Both the position numbers and the translations under genes were made by a program. A stretch of DNA of 64,000 bases from Aptenodytes patagonicus (lineage: Eukaryota > Chordata > Aves > Sphenisciformes > Spheniscidae), in NCBI RefSeq assembly GCF_965638725.1, contig NC_134974.1:3122143-3186142 (forward strand), given 5' to 3'. This document shows, piece by piece, positions 11,991 to 25,800 of this stretch (its first letter is position 1; every line of letters starts with the position of its first letter). The notes beneath the pieces are model-generated. The model had not been told where the DNA came from, did no database searches, and saw only the letters and a program-made list of their open reading frames with translations.

Positions 11991-13624
11991 CTCTGGACAC
12001 CTTGAGGCAGGGGGTCTTTGGTTTGCCATCAGCAGGTGAGCAAGGGCTCCAGGAGATGGGATCGTGCTTAGTGCTCTCTGTTTGCTGTGAAAAGGGACGC
12101 TGCTGGACACTGCACTGGGCTGTGGGTTGGGGATGGGATGTGGGTAGCGTGCTCATTTGCAGCTCCCTGGAGCAGGAGCTTTGCTGGGCTTGGCCTGTTC
12201 CTGAGACAGTGGCTTGAGGTGGCAGAAACCAAGTAGTAATTCCAGAAAAGGATCCTTTTAAATAAGGCAATTTTAGCTTAAACTATAAAACTCAGCAGAT
12301 GCTGAAGACGAGAAGTCTGGCTTATCCAAACACAAGTGTTTACTGCTGTCATCCCAGGGCTGCTCTAACAGCCAGGAGGAGTGTTAGAAATTAACAGGCT
12401 GAAACTGTGTCAGAAACTAGGCAAAGCAGATTAGTGCAGCATTAGAGCAGGCTGCTCTCCTGTCCCGGCGGAACACACCTCTGATGGTGCAGACTGGTCC
12501 TGCTGGTGTGATGGGCATGTTGGGCATGCCAGGCTTGGGCTGCACTGCAGCGTCACTCCCTGTCCTCCCCTCTCCAGCCCCTCTGATGGGGCTGGCCCCA
12601 CACGCTGTGCCCACTGCTGTGGGCTGCGCCTGGGATGTGGAACGTGGTCTTGCATCCCGTCCTCCAGCGGTGGGTCTCGAGTGCCCCAGAGCATCTTGAG
12701 TGGCCCTGGGTGCTGATGTTTAGGCACTGCAGCCACCCAGAAGGTCTGAGCCATGACTGGTCAGCTTTGGGTAAAGCCGCCTGTGTGTAGGTGTGCAGGG
12801 ATAGGCATCTCCGTGGGTGCTGAATGTGATGTCTTGACTTCTTTTACAGTTGCTGGAGACCGAAAAGTGTTTCAGCTTGCTCTGGGCACCTCTTATTTGA
12901 CAGGTGAATTGCTCTGGTTCAAATAAATGTGAAGGCAGAGCTGGCCAGAGCTTTGTGATGATCTGTCTTGATCTGCTCTTGCAGCCAGCTTTCTAAAGGA
13001 ACCAAGAGGCTTTTAAACTCAAACAAGCCAGGTTTTATTGTAATATGAGCTAAAATACTTAACAGAGATATCTCAAAGAGACAGATCAGATCGAATAGGA
13101 CTAAAAAGGGTTTATTTAACTCTCCCCTGCCCACTTGCAGAAAAGAGTATTGCCTTCAGGCTTGTTTTCAGTCGTCTGACTTTCTGAGGTGCAGAAAACT
13201 CTGCATGGTCTCCTTTGAGTCCAGGAACGCTTCTCCCTCTTCCAATAGTGTCTGCTCCCTGCATGTTCTCATCGTGCAGATGTCCCAGCACCTCCTGCTA
13301 TGTCTGCTGAGCCTAGCCAGCTCTGAATTCCCTGTGTCAGTGTGGACAGAACCTCAATGAAGACTTGCCTGCAAGGATGGTGGGGAAGGATGCTTCATCC
13401 CTGCAGCATACTCACAATTGGCGACACACGGTCTGCTGCAAAATGTTCCTGGTTCCCAAACAGAGAGACCAGAGAGGCTCCAGGAAAAAATATCTAGACT
13501 TCTTTGAGGTACCCGTGCATGGAGGGGAGGGGAAGGAGCTTTCATGGGCCTTCAGTGAGGTTCAGTGGCTCTCCCCTGTGCTTGTTGTGCATGCAGGGTG
13601 TCTGCTTCCCCCAGGCGAACCAGC
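11991..13624. other. unique non-coding DNA, GC-rich part
   Basis: No gene is recognised. The part from about 12000 to 12800 is GC-rich, with overlapping open frames of 65-107 codons on both strands and no family signature. An AATAAA occurs near 12922 but nothing upstream looks like a terminal exon. Confidence 0.55.
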
Positions 13625-13955
13625 CAGACGCTGCTTTCCCAGATCCATCATTCAAGAAGGGCAAGGAGCGTCTGGGGAGCTACAGGCTGGTCAGCTTCAC
13701 CTCCTGGAGGATGTTTCAGGCACATAAAGGGCAAGAAATGTCTGGGAACAGCCAGCAGGGATTTACCAAGCGTGCCTGACCAACTCAATTACCTCCTATG
13801 ATGTGATGTCTGTCCGTATGGAAAAAGGGGGAGCAGTGGATATTGTTTATATTGATTTTTAGCAAGGCTTCTGAGGTCACAAAGCATCCTTATAACCATA
13901 CTGGGTAGTTATGGACAGGCTGAATGTATGGTAAGATGGGTGGAAATTTGTCTTG
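13625..13955 (+). pseudogene. CR1 LINE relic, reverse transcriptase region
   Basis: On the plus strand the segment follows CR1 ORF2 collinearly. A peptide LGSYRLVSFTS (family LGNYRPVSLTS) is followed by a decayed QxGFTK stretch at about 13755 (here QQGFTK), then GGAVDIVYIDF (family GRAVDIVYLDF) just before a stop codon that replaces the serine of the DFSKAF motif. Downstream DNA up to about 13955 still resembles the next part of the domain. The motifs are split over more than one frame. There is no 3' tail, so this is an internal relic cut at both ends. In working CR1 this part of the polymerase holds the template and the first metal-binding aspartate. It is more decayed than the copies at 22.1 and 43.4 kb, so older. 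Confidence 0.8.
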
Positions 13956-16900
13956 CTGTTGTGTTTAAGGAATACTAGTCAACACTGCTCCTTCTGTCAG
14001 TCCCGGCGTGGGTACCTGTAAGCCACCCGCTGATGCTGGCATTCCCTCTTTCCGAGAAAGGACTTATGCTCTTCATGTGAGGGCTGCCTTTGCCAAACAG
14101 CTCTGACTCACCAGCATCCATGCCAGCCTGCTAGGAGCCCCTTTAAGAGGCCCAGCCCTGCCTCAGGTACCTCTTCTCCATGGCTGTTCTCCGAGCTGGT
14201 GGCAGCTCTTTGCTAAGGACGCTTGGACATTCCACCTCCAGGCCATGCCCAGCTCCTCCAGGTAGTGAGCTCCAGCCCTTTATTTCCTCTGTGGGCTTTT
14301 CCCTCTCCCTAGGCAATGGTGCATCTCCCCAGAGTCTGTGTTGTTTCTGTCAAGGGTATCCAGACTGACTCACTCATGGGTGCAGCTCCCCAAAAAACCA
14401 TGGCAGAGCAGCCTGCGGCGTCCTGCTGTCTGGAGAGCCCAGGAGCACCCTTGGCTGTCTTCTCAGCATCACAGCCTGGCTTCTTCTTGATGCCTCTGCC
14501 AGATGATGGAATGAGGATGACTGGAAGCAGGGAAGACCTAGAGGAAGAGGCCCTCCAGGAGTGTGCAGAAGATCCAGGGGCTGTGGTAACTTGAGGTGAC
14601 CAAGGTGTCGCTGTGAATGCATTTGCACTGTGCCAAGCTGTCTGTGCAAATAAGGTCCTCTCACGTTGGGAGGGAGAAGCCTGTGGTGTTTGGTGGACGG
14701 TGAGCCAGCAGTGAAGAGGCTGCACGGTTTTATGCTGTGTGAAGAGTTATGTAAGCTCTGAATAATAACAGAGCTGTTAAATATGACTTCTCAGGGTTGA
14801 ACGCAAAAAAATAACAAAGCCATCATCCTGGCAGGCACAACAGGAGCTGGAGAGAAGCAAAGTGCTGTGAAGGAAGGATCTTCTTGGTGACTCGAGCTCT
14901 TGTCTTCCCCACTAGTGGTCAGAGGCAAAGCTGTGTTGAGAATCTGTGAGCTGCAACCTTCCCCAAAGGCCAGAGCTTGTGTCAGGCCTCTGGTCCACTC
15001 TGCTGTGCTTTAGGGACTTGCAAACTGTTACCACCAAACTGCTGTGGAAAGGGGAGCTCAGCAATGGCCCTGTCCTGCTTTCAGTGTGTGCAGTGGGATG
15101 GGAGGCAAATGAGGGTCTGCAAGGCACCAGGGCTGTTGTGAGGATGGAAAAGAGGCAAGCCAAGGGGACTGGTGCTTCTTGTGGTATACTCCTTTAGGAC
15201 ACAGCGAGCGGTTTTTCTTCAAATGCGTAATATATAAAAGCACAACTCCTCCCTGAGAAGAACCTGCTAAAGACCTCTGCGGGTGTGCAACTCTTGCCCA
15301 ACAAGGCAGTAAACAGAACCTTCCTGCTTCGAACTCACTGAGCCACTGGTCCCCGACACCCTGGGTGCATCCCCTGTCCCTGGAGGTACGTATGCAGTCT
15401 GCCTCCCCTGCCAGGCTGTGCTGCAGGAGGCATTGCTGAGGCTCGCCAGGACACATAGCTCAGCACTCTCCCTTCCACCCTGGGGGAAAACTCTGCTGTC
15501 TCCCTGCAGATATAGAGGCCAAATGCCCGCTTTAGTGAGTTAAACAGTGTGAAGGGATTGTCACTGGATGGCTATTATCTCTAGATGGGGTTGGTTCAGG
15601 CCAAATCATGCTCTCCCAAACTGTTTCTGGATGAGCATGGGAAGGTTTTGCTGGGCAGGGACTGTGCTCAGAAGCAATTTGTGTGTTGAGCTCACTTGTG
15701 GAGGTTGAAGAGAGTTTGATAGCCTGGATATGGGCTGGGTGATGCCAGCTGACATCAGCGCTGGAGAACAGTCCTGGATGCATTTAATTTACTAGTACAA
15801 AGAGACATCCTGGCTGGACAAACTGTAGAGCTGGGCTGGTGAAGGGCTTGGTGCCAGGTGTGGGAACAGTGCCTGCTGCATGGAGCAAGGTGTGTTCACA
15901 GCCGGAGGACTCATGGGAGAAGTGTGTGGACAGCACAGGCCCCTTAGACACAGGCTCCTCCATATGGAGGTGGGCAGCTGACAGATTCACAACAATGGTT
16001 TGTGCACAGGGATGCACAAAAGGGTATGCTCTTGACATGTATGTGGCTTCAAGCATTTGTGTCCCCTAGGATGCAAGTCCAGTGTCCTTGGCTGTGCCTG
16101 ATGGAAGCACACAATCTCATGCTTGGCTCAGCTCTGGGTCCGAACATGCCATGGAGATGCTGCCTGGAGAGTGCTGCTGTCTCCAAGACGAGCAGGGGAC
16201 CAGTTCGGTCCAGAGATGGCCCGTGAGCTTAGCTTTGCTGGCTCGAGGGCAGCAGTTCTGGTGCTTGGCTGTTTCTCTGCAATGGGCTGAAGCCATGTGT
16301 GCTCCTCCCCGATTCCGGGGGAGCTTTTTGCTCCCTTTGCAGCTGTTTGTTCTTGGGAACTGACAGTCCCAGGAAAGCTGCCAAATCTCCGGCTGATGGA
16401 TGAGCCCCTCTCAGAGCCTGAAAACCTTTCAGACAAACAGAGCGGATCTCTTTAGGGAGCTGCATGTGGGGATAATTCAGAGTGAGGGGGCAGAATTGAA
16501 AATGGGAGCACTGTAAAGGATGGTGACAAAAATGCCTCTTCACGTGCATGGGAGTCCCCAAAGCTGTGCTAGGAAGAGAGTCCAGGAAACTGAAATTACT
16601 GGCCTGAGACAGGGAGAATATGAAAGGAGTTAAGACACAGTGAAGATGCGAGCTCCTGACATGATGGGGAAGCAATGTGCCTTAAGAACAGGCATTAAAA
16701 CGAGCAAATTTGGAATGAAGAGAATGAAATGATTCCTGTCATAGCTGGAGATCTGGGGAACTCCTGGCTGCAGTGTGCCATTAGACTAAATGACTTGGGA
16801 CTTAAACATCTTCTCTGGCACTGCTTGTGGGTCAGTACTTCCAGCAAACCCTTCTCAGTTGAAAGGCACTTAAAGCGAAGCCAAATTACCCCAGGGCCTA

Positions 16901-19900
16901 TGTGGATTGGCTTTTCTTGGATATCATGCTTATAGAGAGAGCAACAGGACAGCAGAAAACAAATGGCAAAATCAGATCGCAGAGGCTGCTGGCCAAGGTT
17001 ACTAAATGCAGGCAGGTCAATCTCTGCCTCGTAGCGCTCACATGTGGGTCTCTTGTGGTCCTTGGAAACGTTTCCTGACCATCTCCAGCCAGCACCAAAG
17101 CAAGCAGCTCTTGGTGACCTGTTGGTCTCTCAATCAGGCAGATGCTCTGGTGTGTTATCCCACATGTGTGCTCTGTCAGTTATCCCACATGCAGAGGAGT
17201 GTCACCGTCCAGCACTGCTGAACCAAGTGATATCCATCCAGGAATGGGAGCACAAGCTGTGCAAGCCATTAGAAAGCATATTGAGGGCTCCAGTGCAAGG
17301 CACAGGGGCTCTTCCAAGCCTTCTGGGCTGCAGACTCCTGCAGACAAAGGAGACACCTGCCATTTTTGAAAGTCTGGGTATCACACGTGGGATATTTTTG
17401 GCTTTTTATCCAGATGCTAGGGTCAAGCCCTTTTGCCGTAGCCAACAAAGTGGTCCACAGGCTGCAGTCAGGTCAGGCTGCTTAGCACAGGGAATTTTCT
17501 TAGTCTCTACATAAGTTTGCTGACAGTTTACTGGGGGAGTGTACAGCATGGCTTTCCCTCGGTGTCCTTAACTGTGCTGCTACTTCACCCCACCAGGCAA
17601 TCAGCCTGCATCTGGTTGCATGTCCCTGTGAGGTCCTCCTCCACCAAAGTCTTTGTGCTATCAAACAGTGCCGGTGAGGGGCCTGCTCTCCTCCAGACAC
17701 AGCTTCCGTCTCTTTCTTTCCCTCCAGTGGTCCCCACAGGGTGGGGAGCAGCCTGGCATGATGTCCTGCAGATGTTTGGCCCAGGTTAGCTCTCCCCATG
17801 CTCAGCCAGCCGACACGCAAACTGCTTGGCTGGGCTGATGTTCCCTCGCTTGCTCTGCTAAGTAGCGTCTGGAGCGGCTCTGGGAAATTAAAGCCTTAAC
17901 AGAAGCTGTGGTGGCAGGTCCTGCCTGAACACATGCATTTTCATCCTCCCTCAATGATTCTTGGCTCAAGTGATGGTCCTGCGGGGTGATGGGAGTGATT
18001 CCTCCTGGTTCTCACGGAGAAGACCTATGGGTCTGCTGGGAGCCCCTGCAGAGCCCCGAGCCCGCCAGCATGAATGACTCAGCTGGCCCCACCAGGCCAG
18101 GCCGATGTTTGCAGTGCTCCTGAGGAGCAGCAGCCAGGGAACACCAGGGAAGGGGGCAGAGCAATCTGTTGCTGAGTGCAAGTACAGGGGCCAGAACCAG
18201 GAGCATACAGGCAGGGGGTGGCTGGAACAGGCAGACAGAAACCGGAGCAGAGTGCTGGGTGGTAGGTGGGCTGGCAGAGACCCAGGGAGCCTCTGTGCTG
18301 GGGCTTCACACCTGCCTGATGCATCTCTAGGGAGCAAATCATACCTGCTTGCCTGAGCAGTGTTGCATGCATCCTGGGTTTTCTTGAGGACCATAATTGC
18401 ACTAATGAAATGGCCATAAAGAGCAAGACACAAACGTGTCTCTCCCCTGTCATTTATGTCCTGATGGCCTTACAGCTGGTGCCCATGTTGGAAGGACAAG
18501 TGGGAGGGCTGTGCAGCAAAAGGGACACCGCTAATGGCACCAGGAGGTCTTTGGGTTGGGGCCATGTGGCCCAAGTGGGACTGGGGCCACATCCCTTCCA
18601 GGGAGGAGTCTGAGTCACACAGGAACCCAGTTCTGCTGCCAATCTGGTAGGCAAACGTGTACATTTACTGCAGCCCAGCAGAGCGAGCGCAGTGCCCCAG
18701 GCACAGCTAGACTCTTGTGTACTGCCTGGCTAGGGCTGGCACACGCAGGCTGGGGGGGTGGGTGACTGCTTATGGGGCTGCTCCTGCTCCCAGGCAGGTC
18801 TCCTCAGCTTCAGAGCAATCTTAAAACTCCTCCAATTGCTCCTGCCTCCCCATGCTGTGCTAAGGTGTGACATATCCTTCTCTTTCAGGCACCACCTCAG
18901 GATGAGATGAAGGCATGAGGGAAGCCTGCTCTTCCCCAACTGTTGCGAAAGCTGCGGGATGGATTCAGCCCTTGTGTGTGGACAACAATGTGTAAGTGTG
19001 GATAGCAAATGTGTCTACACGAGACCTTAGCTCTCCTAGGACTTACTGGGGCTGGACAGCAAATCACTCCCCAGGGTCTGTACTGTCCTCACTGGAGACA
19101 CCTGCTCAGTTGTAGGCACCTTCTTGTAGATATCTAAAAGGAGATGTCTGCAACCTGGTGCTGAGCAGATGAAGCAGATGTGGACAGTCCCACAGTCTGT
19201 GGCTGGGAGCAGTCATGTTTTTTGGCTGTGGGGCAACCTAGCAAGGTTTGAGAGCAAAGTGACTGGAGGAACAAGAATGGGGTGGCAGCCCCTGGCAAGG
19301 AGCAAACTGTTGGTCCCAGCTGGTACTACCTGCGTGTCCCATCCTGACAGCACTGCTGCAGGGCATGGGACATGTCCTGGCAATGCTGGGCATAGGATAC
19401 ACCATGCTCAGATATCCCTCCTAGCTCGGGACAGCACAGCAGCTTATAGGGATCACTGCCTGCTGATCATCAGTCAGGGGAGGACTTTTGTCCTCTGCAG
19501 GCCCAAATTATAACCACCAGCCTGCTGTAGGCATGGGCCCAGAGTCGGAGGCTGCTGGGCCACAGCAGGGCAGCTGGCTTTTTAGCTGAAAGTGATGCAT
19601 TGGGTCAAAAACTGACAAGCAAAATGGCTCTCCAGCCCATGGAAATGGATGGAGGTCGTGGTGAAAGTGGACCTAATCTGACATCTAGCCAGAGATACGC
19701 GTTCAAGCTCTGTGCACTGTGTTCCTCCTTGCTTGGCCTTTGCTGTGTGCTCCCCTTGGGATACATCGGGGACACAAGGCTTATTCTTGCTCCCTGGCAG
19801 TACTCTAAAATTAGTCAGAGCCCATGGCCTTGTGGGGCATGGACTATGGCTTGGGTACCTCAGCCCTAGTGTTTCCAGTTCTTGTTTACATGCTTTCCTA

Positions 19901-20699
19901 TTTAATGAATAGTTCTGCAGCTAATTACTGATGGGACTATTTATAGCAGCCTAGTTCTCTGTAATAGGTCTGTTCGCTGCTCCCTGCCTGCACACTCCTT
20001 TGATATAAATAGAGAGCCAGAGAGGTTGTAAAGCTGGAAGATACGGTGTGCAATAGGAAATACCAGGGGAGGGGATGAATCCTTCTCACCCCAGAGTCCT
20101 GCTGTTCTCTGCTATGTTACACCCTCTCTTGCAGACTCAGCCAAGCCTGTTATGGGAGGAGGAGTGACTCTCGGAGCCATGCCAGACCTGACCATGCCTT
20201 GCTATGGGACAAAATCACTGGAGAGACGATCAGCTTGGGGCCCTAGCAGGGCCAGAAGAGGAGTATGGACCATTGCCAGCAGCAAAACCAAGAGCTCTAG
20301 CGATGCACATGAGTCTGTAGTAATGAGACCTGAGTGGGATATAAGGAAGTCTGTGTGGGTCGGAGAAGGGAGGTGAGTGGATGAGCTGTGCGAGAGGGCA
20401 GCACACCTCAGGACATGCAGCATGAGCGGCACTGGTGCACCCGGGCAATCTTGCCTCCCAGGGAGCTCTGTAGCAGCAGGGGACCAAAGCTGAGGATAGG
20501 GGCAACGGTGAGTATTTCTGCAATCACTTTGCATTTCTCTGGCTGTTAAAGCAGCAGCATTTCCTCGTGTTGCCTCTGCTTAGCCAGGGGCTGGCTCCCA
20601 TGACTTGCACATCCCTTTTGCTATCAGACTGGAATCCAGAGCCGCACTGTGGCTCTGCTCCAGGGTGTCTAAGTTTGGTTTCCAAAGTTTTCCTTGTTT
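13956..20699. other. unique non-coding DNA, relatively GC-rich
   Basis: No gene or recognisable repeat was found in this 6.7-kb stretch. Many short frames overlap on both strands; the longest are 17044-17514 plus (156 codons), 17966-18433 minus (155) and 16229-16675 minus (148). None shows a domain, a signal peptide followed by a plausible mature protein, or clear exon boundaries. I cannot exclude a small exon of a gene I do not recognise. Confidence 0.5.
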
Positions 20700-21000
20700 T
20701 GTAAACAACCAGAAGGAAATACTTGACTCAGCATGGGGGTTAGTTGACGACACTGTGGATGCTACCAGCCTGCATGGATTCAAAAAGCAGCTGGATAAAT
20801 TGGATGAAAAATGCATCAAGGGCATCAAGGGCCATTAAACCTAAAGATACCACCTTGGGCTTGGGAAATCCCTGAGCCACAGGTCGCTGGGGGATGAGAA
20901 AGCATGCTAGGGATGCTTACCCTATTCTTACAGCCTTCCCTTACTGTCTGCTGTTGGAAATGGTGATAGGCAGACCAGAGATGGCTGCTTTTAAATTCTT
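20700..21000 (+). repeat. old CR1-like LINE 3' end
   Basis: The plus strand carries the end of a CR1-type ORF2 and its 3' untranslated region. A segment near 20770-20830 reads like the family's NGFKKxLDKFxEK ending: here HGFKKQLDKLDEK, then a stop after GIKGH. It is followed by a stretch that corresponds to the amniote CR1 3' UTR (the part ending in text like LDGPLV when translated) up to about 21000. This is the older amniote CR1 type known from turtles, crocodiles and birds, and differs from the bird-specific tail seen at 22051 and 43676. No octamer tail remains. Confidence 0.6.
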
Positions 21001-22050
21001 CAAGTCAGTTACTAAACCCCATGAGCCACCGCTGCTTCAAAACCAGAATTTTGTCTCTGCGGGAGCCCCTGTCATGCTCAGTTCACTTCTAGCCTGCTTC
21101 TTCCACTGTTGCTGTGAACCCCCTTCTCCCCTACCAGATTAAAAACAGGAATGAGCCTGAGTGTTTGAGAGAAGACAGCATGTTATCCGGGCTTGTCTGG
21201 ACACACAGATCTGCATTTCCAAATGGCCTCTGACAAGGGGCACAAATTTCAACAGACTGGGGTGGGTTTCCAGAGAGTTTTTTCCCACTGCCTGCTGCAA
21301 GTTGATCCCTTGTGCACAATAGTTGCAAACTTAGACCCCGCTTTGCTGGAGGTGGGCAACCAAAATTATTGACCCCATTTGAAAACGGGAAACGTATTAA
21401 AGGAAGTGTGACTCAAACGATGTACTTGAAGATATTCTAGCATGTTCTTCTTTACCATGTTTAAAGAGCTGGAATAGCAGAGTTGTTTCATCCCTGAAGA
21501 AGATGCTTGTTTCTGAAGTTAATTCCACAAATTAGGAGCATATGATGCTCTATCAGTAATGATAATTAAGTGTTCTCATATCGAATTGCAAACTTAGCTG
21601 TTCCATGGAACTACTTGTAGGAGAAAGAATTACAGAGCACAGTAAAAGTTAGTGGCTTTGGCTCATTAGTGACAGAAGATTAAATAGTAAATGTACTTGA
21701 AGCATTTGGTACTGTTTCCTGAAAGACAAATCGTTAGTGTAATCTGGTTCAGCTTGAAAATAACGCCAGGCCTGGCTGAGGTCTGTCTGCAGGCTGCAAA
21801 CCCATGTGCAATGAGCTGGAGCTGTGCGGGGACAAAGCTCGTTGCAGCTCAGGAAAGTGGGAGCAGAGCAGGATGGTGTCAGCTGGTGGATGTCCCTGAG
21901 CAGGGGTCCGTGCACCGAAGGCAATGGGAGGGAGACTCCTGGAAATCTTCCTCATGCAAACAGCTCACTGCTGCCTGCAGTAGCTGCAGGTTAACCAGGT
22001 TTGCTCAGATCACAGTTTCCCAGCTTGCCCTGAATGCACAGAGACTTTTT
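21001..22050. other. unique non-coding DNA with an AT-rich core
   Basis: No gene is recognised. The centre (about 21480-21640) is AT-rich, with homeodomain-like cores at 21557-21572 (TAAT, ATTA and a TTAAGTG that fits an NKX-type site). It is a candidate conserved non-coding element, treated as a finding rather than an annotation. Confidence 0.5.
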
Positions 22051-22825
22051 CATAGAATCATAGAATAGTTTGGGTTGGAAGGGACCTTTAAAGGTCATCT
22101 AGTCCAACCCCCCTGCCGTGGGCAGGGATATCAACTAGATCAGGTTGCTCAGAGCCCCGTCCAACCTGAGCTGGAATGTTTCCAGGGATGGGGCATCCAC
22201 CACCTCTCTGGGCAACCTGGGCCAGTGTTTCACCACCCTCAGCGTAAAAAAATTTCTTCCTTATATCTAGTCTAAATTGACCCCCCTTTAGTTTAAAGCC
22301 GTTCCCCCTTGTCCTGTTGCAACAGGCCCTGCTAAAAAGTCTGCCGCCATCTTTTTTATAAGCCCCCTTTAAGTACTGACAGGCTGCAAGAAGGTCTCCC
22401 CGAAGCCGCCTCTTCTCTAGGCTGAACAACCCCAACTCTCTCAGCCTTTCTTCACAGGAGAGGTGTTCCATCCCCCTGATCATTTTTGTGACCCTCCTCT
22501 GGACCCGCTCCAACAGGTCCGTGTCTTTCCTGTGCTGAGGGCTCCAGAGCTGGACGCAGTGCTCCAGGGGGGGGTCTCACCGGAGCAGAGTAGAGGGGCA
22601 GAATCACCTCCCTCGCCCTGCTGGCCACGCTGCTTTGGATGCAGCCCAGGATACAATTGGCCTTCTGGGCTGCGAGCGCACATTGCTGGCTCATGTCCAG
22701 CTTTTCACCCACCAGTACCCCCAAGTCCTTCTCGGCTGGGCTGCTCTCAATCCCTTCATCCCCCAGCCTGTATTGATACTGGGGGTTGCCCCGACCCAGG
22801 GGCAACCTTCACCTTCCTTTTGCCT
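22051..22825 (-). mobile_element. CR1 LINE, 5'-truncated, minus strand
   Basis: The element's 3' end is at 22051-22068, where the minus strand ends in the CR1 octamer tail (ATTCTATG repeats). Just inside is the palindromic 3' UTR motif GACCTTTAAAGGTC (22083-22096). Upstream in element orientation, two overlapping frames give the C-terminal ORF2 protein. One (22452-22805) begins GRGNPQYQYRLGDEGIESS and contains EKDLGVLVGEKLD. The next (22088-22513) begins [18 protein letters not shown] and runs on through CR1-typical [14 protein letters not shown] frameshift near 22500-22560, beside a run of C residues, separates them. Similarity stops at about 22825, so only about 775 bp of an element normally over 4 kb is present, as is typical of incomplete reverse transcription. 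It cannot move. Confidence 0.95.
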
Positions 22826-25800
22826 CTCCACCTTCCCCTGGCTGGCAACCATGCCTCCAGATGCCAAGTCAAGAAGATTACTGCTGAAAGGTAAATGCTG
22901 TTGGTCTTGGGGCAGCCAGTGCTGAGAATAAGGCTGTCCAAACAATGATGAAAACAAATCTCTCTTCACCCCCAAAATGGCAGAGCTTTTGAAACTTGAT
23001 TCTGGGTTTGATGCTCAGGTCTGTGGTTACTGAAGACTGGGCTGGACAGAGCCCTGGGGAAAAAGTGCTGCTCTTCACACTGCTCTGGTTTCTGAACACA
23101 GGCTCTACACCAGTCCAGTGTCAACAAGATAGCAGCCAGATCATTAAGGAGCTCTGCCGGTGTAACCTGCCTCTCTCCAGTTGTCCTGCATGTTTCTTCC
23201 TTGTTCCATATTGCCATGCCAAATTTTTAAAAGCTCTGCAAAGATAGGCTGATGCTTGCAAGGCCATTATCGTCAGCACTGGAATAAATGAGCAGGTGGA
23301 AGCTGTAAGAGTTGCCAGAGAAGCATGGTGGTGCAGGGACTGTGCAGCCTCATTGGACTGGACAGCAATCCAAGTGACTGAATCGCTTTGGCATGGGCTG
23401 CCACAGCCCCGAGACCAGTCCTGGAGCCGGGCACCTGTTGCATGCACAGCAGTGGATCCCCAGTTTGCCACTGCTGCCCCTTTCCCCCACTTTTACCTCC
23501 AGACCCTGGGCATCCCCCATGGTCAGGGTCTGGATGGCACTGAACTGGGCAACCTCTTTGCCCCCTCCTTGGGTTGGGCTGTCTGTACTGTGCTGGGTCT
23601 GACTGCAGGGAAAACAGCTCAGTTGTGAGAAAAAGCTGCAAGAAACTTTTGGTAGGTAGCTTTCCCCCCGTGCACCCGTTGGACCTGCATTTAAGCTCAA
23701 GCCCTTGCCCTTGGTCCTTGACTGAGCTACACGGCAGGTTTGTCTGTGTCTAGGCCCATACACAGCGAGTCCTGACCCTAACCTGCTTGGGTTTGCCCTT
23801 CTTGCTTGGGCTGTTATGGGAGCATGCCCCTTGCTAGTGTGGCTGCTGCCCTCACTTGCCTTGTCCTCACCTTTGGCTCCTGGCTCACCTTCTGTTGCAG
23901 AGCCACCCTGCTCTGCTGCCAGCCTGCAGCCCATGTCATGCAGGCTCAACAGACACAGCCCAGCCCAGGAGATGACTGTGCAGCTCTGCTCTAGACCTCT
24001 GGGTGTGCAAAGCATCAGATGAGCTCACACAGACTTCTGAGAGAATTGTCTATTCTGTGAGTTTCTCCCCACCCCTACCATGGCACATCCTATGGGGCAA
24101 GGAGAAGCATGGGCTGATGAGCACCCCTTGAGGGGTGGTGGGCTGGAAGTGACCAGGACAGTGGTGGTGAGGGAAGCAGGGCTGGGGTGAGCATGGCAGG
24201 ATGAGAGAGGGACATGCTTCTCTCACGTTTCTGGTGCTTCCCTTCGAGAAGAGGGATGCTGCACCAGGTAGCCGTGAGCTTGCTGTATCCTTTCCCCCTG
24301 GCTCCTGCCCAGTCCCTGCTCTTCCATCATCTCTAATTCCCCTGCCTGGCTGCAGGCAATCTGCAGTATTTCTGCTGCATGTGTGCAGGGCCAGTGACTG
24401 GGCTTGTGCCAGCAGCCTCACCCTGCTCAGACCAGACAACATCAAGGCTCTGCACCTCACAAGTCAGGATCTTATGAGAATGTGACTCAGTTGGCATCAG
24501 AGCTACAGTATAAGGCAAAGCCATACAGACGAGGGCGACTGCAGCTCCGCTGGCTCCAGGGTGTGATGCTGGGGTGGGATGGGAGCGTTGCCCTCCTCTG
24601 CTGTTCCCAGGAGCCTGTGGAAAGGACTGCGATTTGTCCTGCAGTGATAAAGCATTGCATCTTCTCTGCGTGTCCAGGGAAAGGCTGAGGATAATCTCCT
24701 GCTCTGTGCAGCTCCTCTTGGCCTGACATACCTCACAGCCATTTACTCTGCAGCGCTTGTGGTGTGGCAGCAGGAAGGAGGCAGCAGGAATGCTACCTGT
24801 TCATCTCCTGATATAGATAAACAGATATCCAAGGATCCTACTATGGGCTGGGGCATCGTGGCTAGCCTGGAAACACCGTGGAGTTTCAGCACAGCTCTGA
24901 GCGGTGTTTCTCACTGGTGAAATCTCTTGGGGTAAGGAAGGGCATGCTCCCTGGGATGAGCTTGCTCTCTGCTGCTCTATCTTCTCATTGAACAATGTCT
25001 CAGTACTGCCCTGCTTTTCCACAGCTGTCCAGGGAACAGCTCAGGGCAGAGTCTTCTCTTGGCTCCAGACTCCTGCACGTGCTGTACTAGTTAGACACAG
25101 ATTCACTGGAATCAGCTCTGTGATGACAGAATTTGCTCTGGATCCAAGTTCCAACCTGGTTTCAGGACAAGCCTTGGGTTCATAACTGATCTTGTGCCCT
25201 AGCTGCTGTGCAAAGAAAGGCCACAGACCTGCAGAGCACCCTAGTGCACTTCAGCCCACCCCATGGTCTGGGCAACCTCTGCCAGGATGCACAGCCCCTT
25301 GGGGCCTCGCTTGCACCAGGCAACACTGCTGGAGAGGGGCTGGTGCTTCTGGAGGTGTCATCACCTATGTCCAGACCTCCTGCTTGTGGCAGGAGGGAAG
25401 CCAGAGCATCTGGGGACAGGATGGAAGGGGGAGAAACATCAGCGGAGAAGCAGCAGGGCACAAGATGAAGTTGTGATGGCATCCAGGTGCGCTGACCCTG
25501 CTGCTGCCCAACACCCAGTGCTGCTTTGCTCCGCTGGAGCCTTGCTCCCCATGTCTGTCTGCCTTGGACGGGAAATGAAATGGGTTTGCATGATGAACAT
25601 TACCACATTATCAAATCATCCCAGCCTAAAATTAGCCCTTAATGCAGGAAGGGGAAGGGCTTTGCAACGTGGAGCTGAATCAATAACAGCTTTTCTCCAA
25701 CTCACCATACCTCCCTGTGTCTGTTCTCAGCAGCAGGAGTGACTGCGCTCCCCTTTGTTTAAGCAATGTCAGTATTTGGCTGATGACGTTGAAGCTGAGA

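Noticed and set aside
23350..24015. 221-codon minus-strand open frame
   Set aside because: It lies in GC-rich DNA where stops are rare, overlaps several plus-strand frames, and shows no recognisable family, splice pattern or signal.
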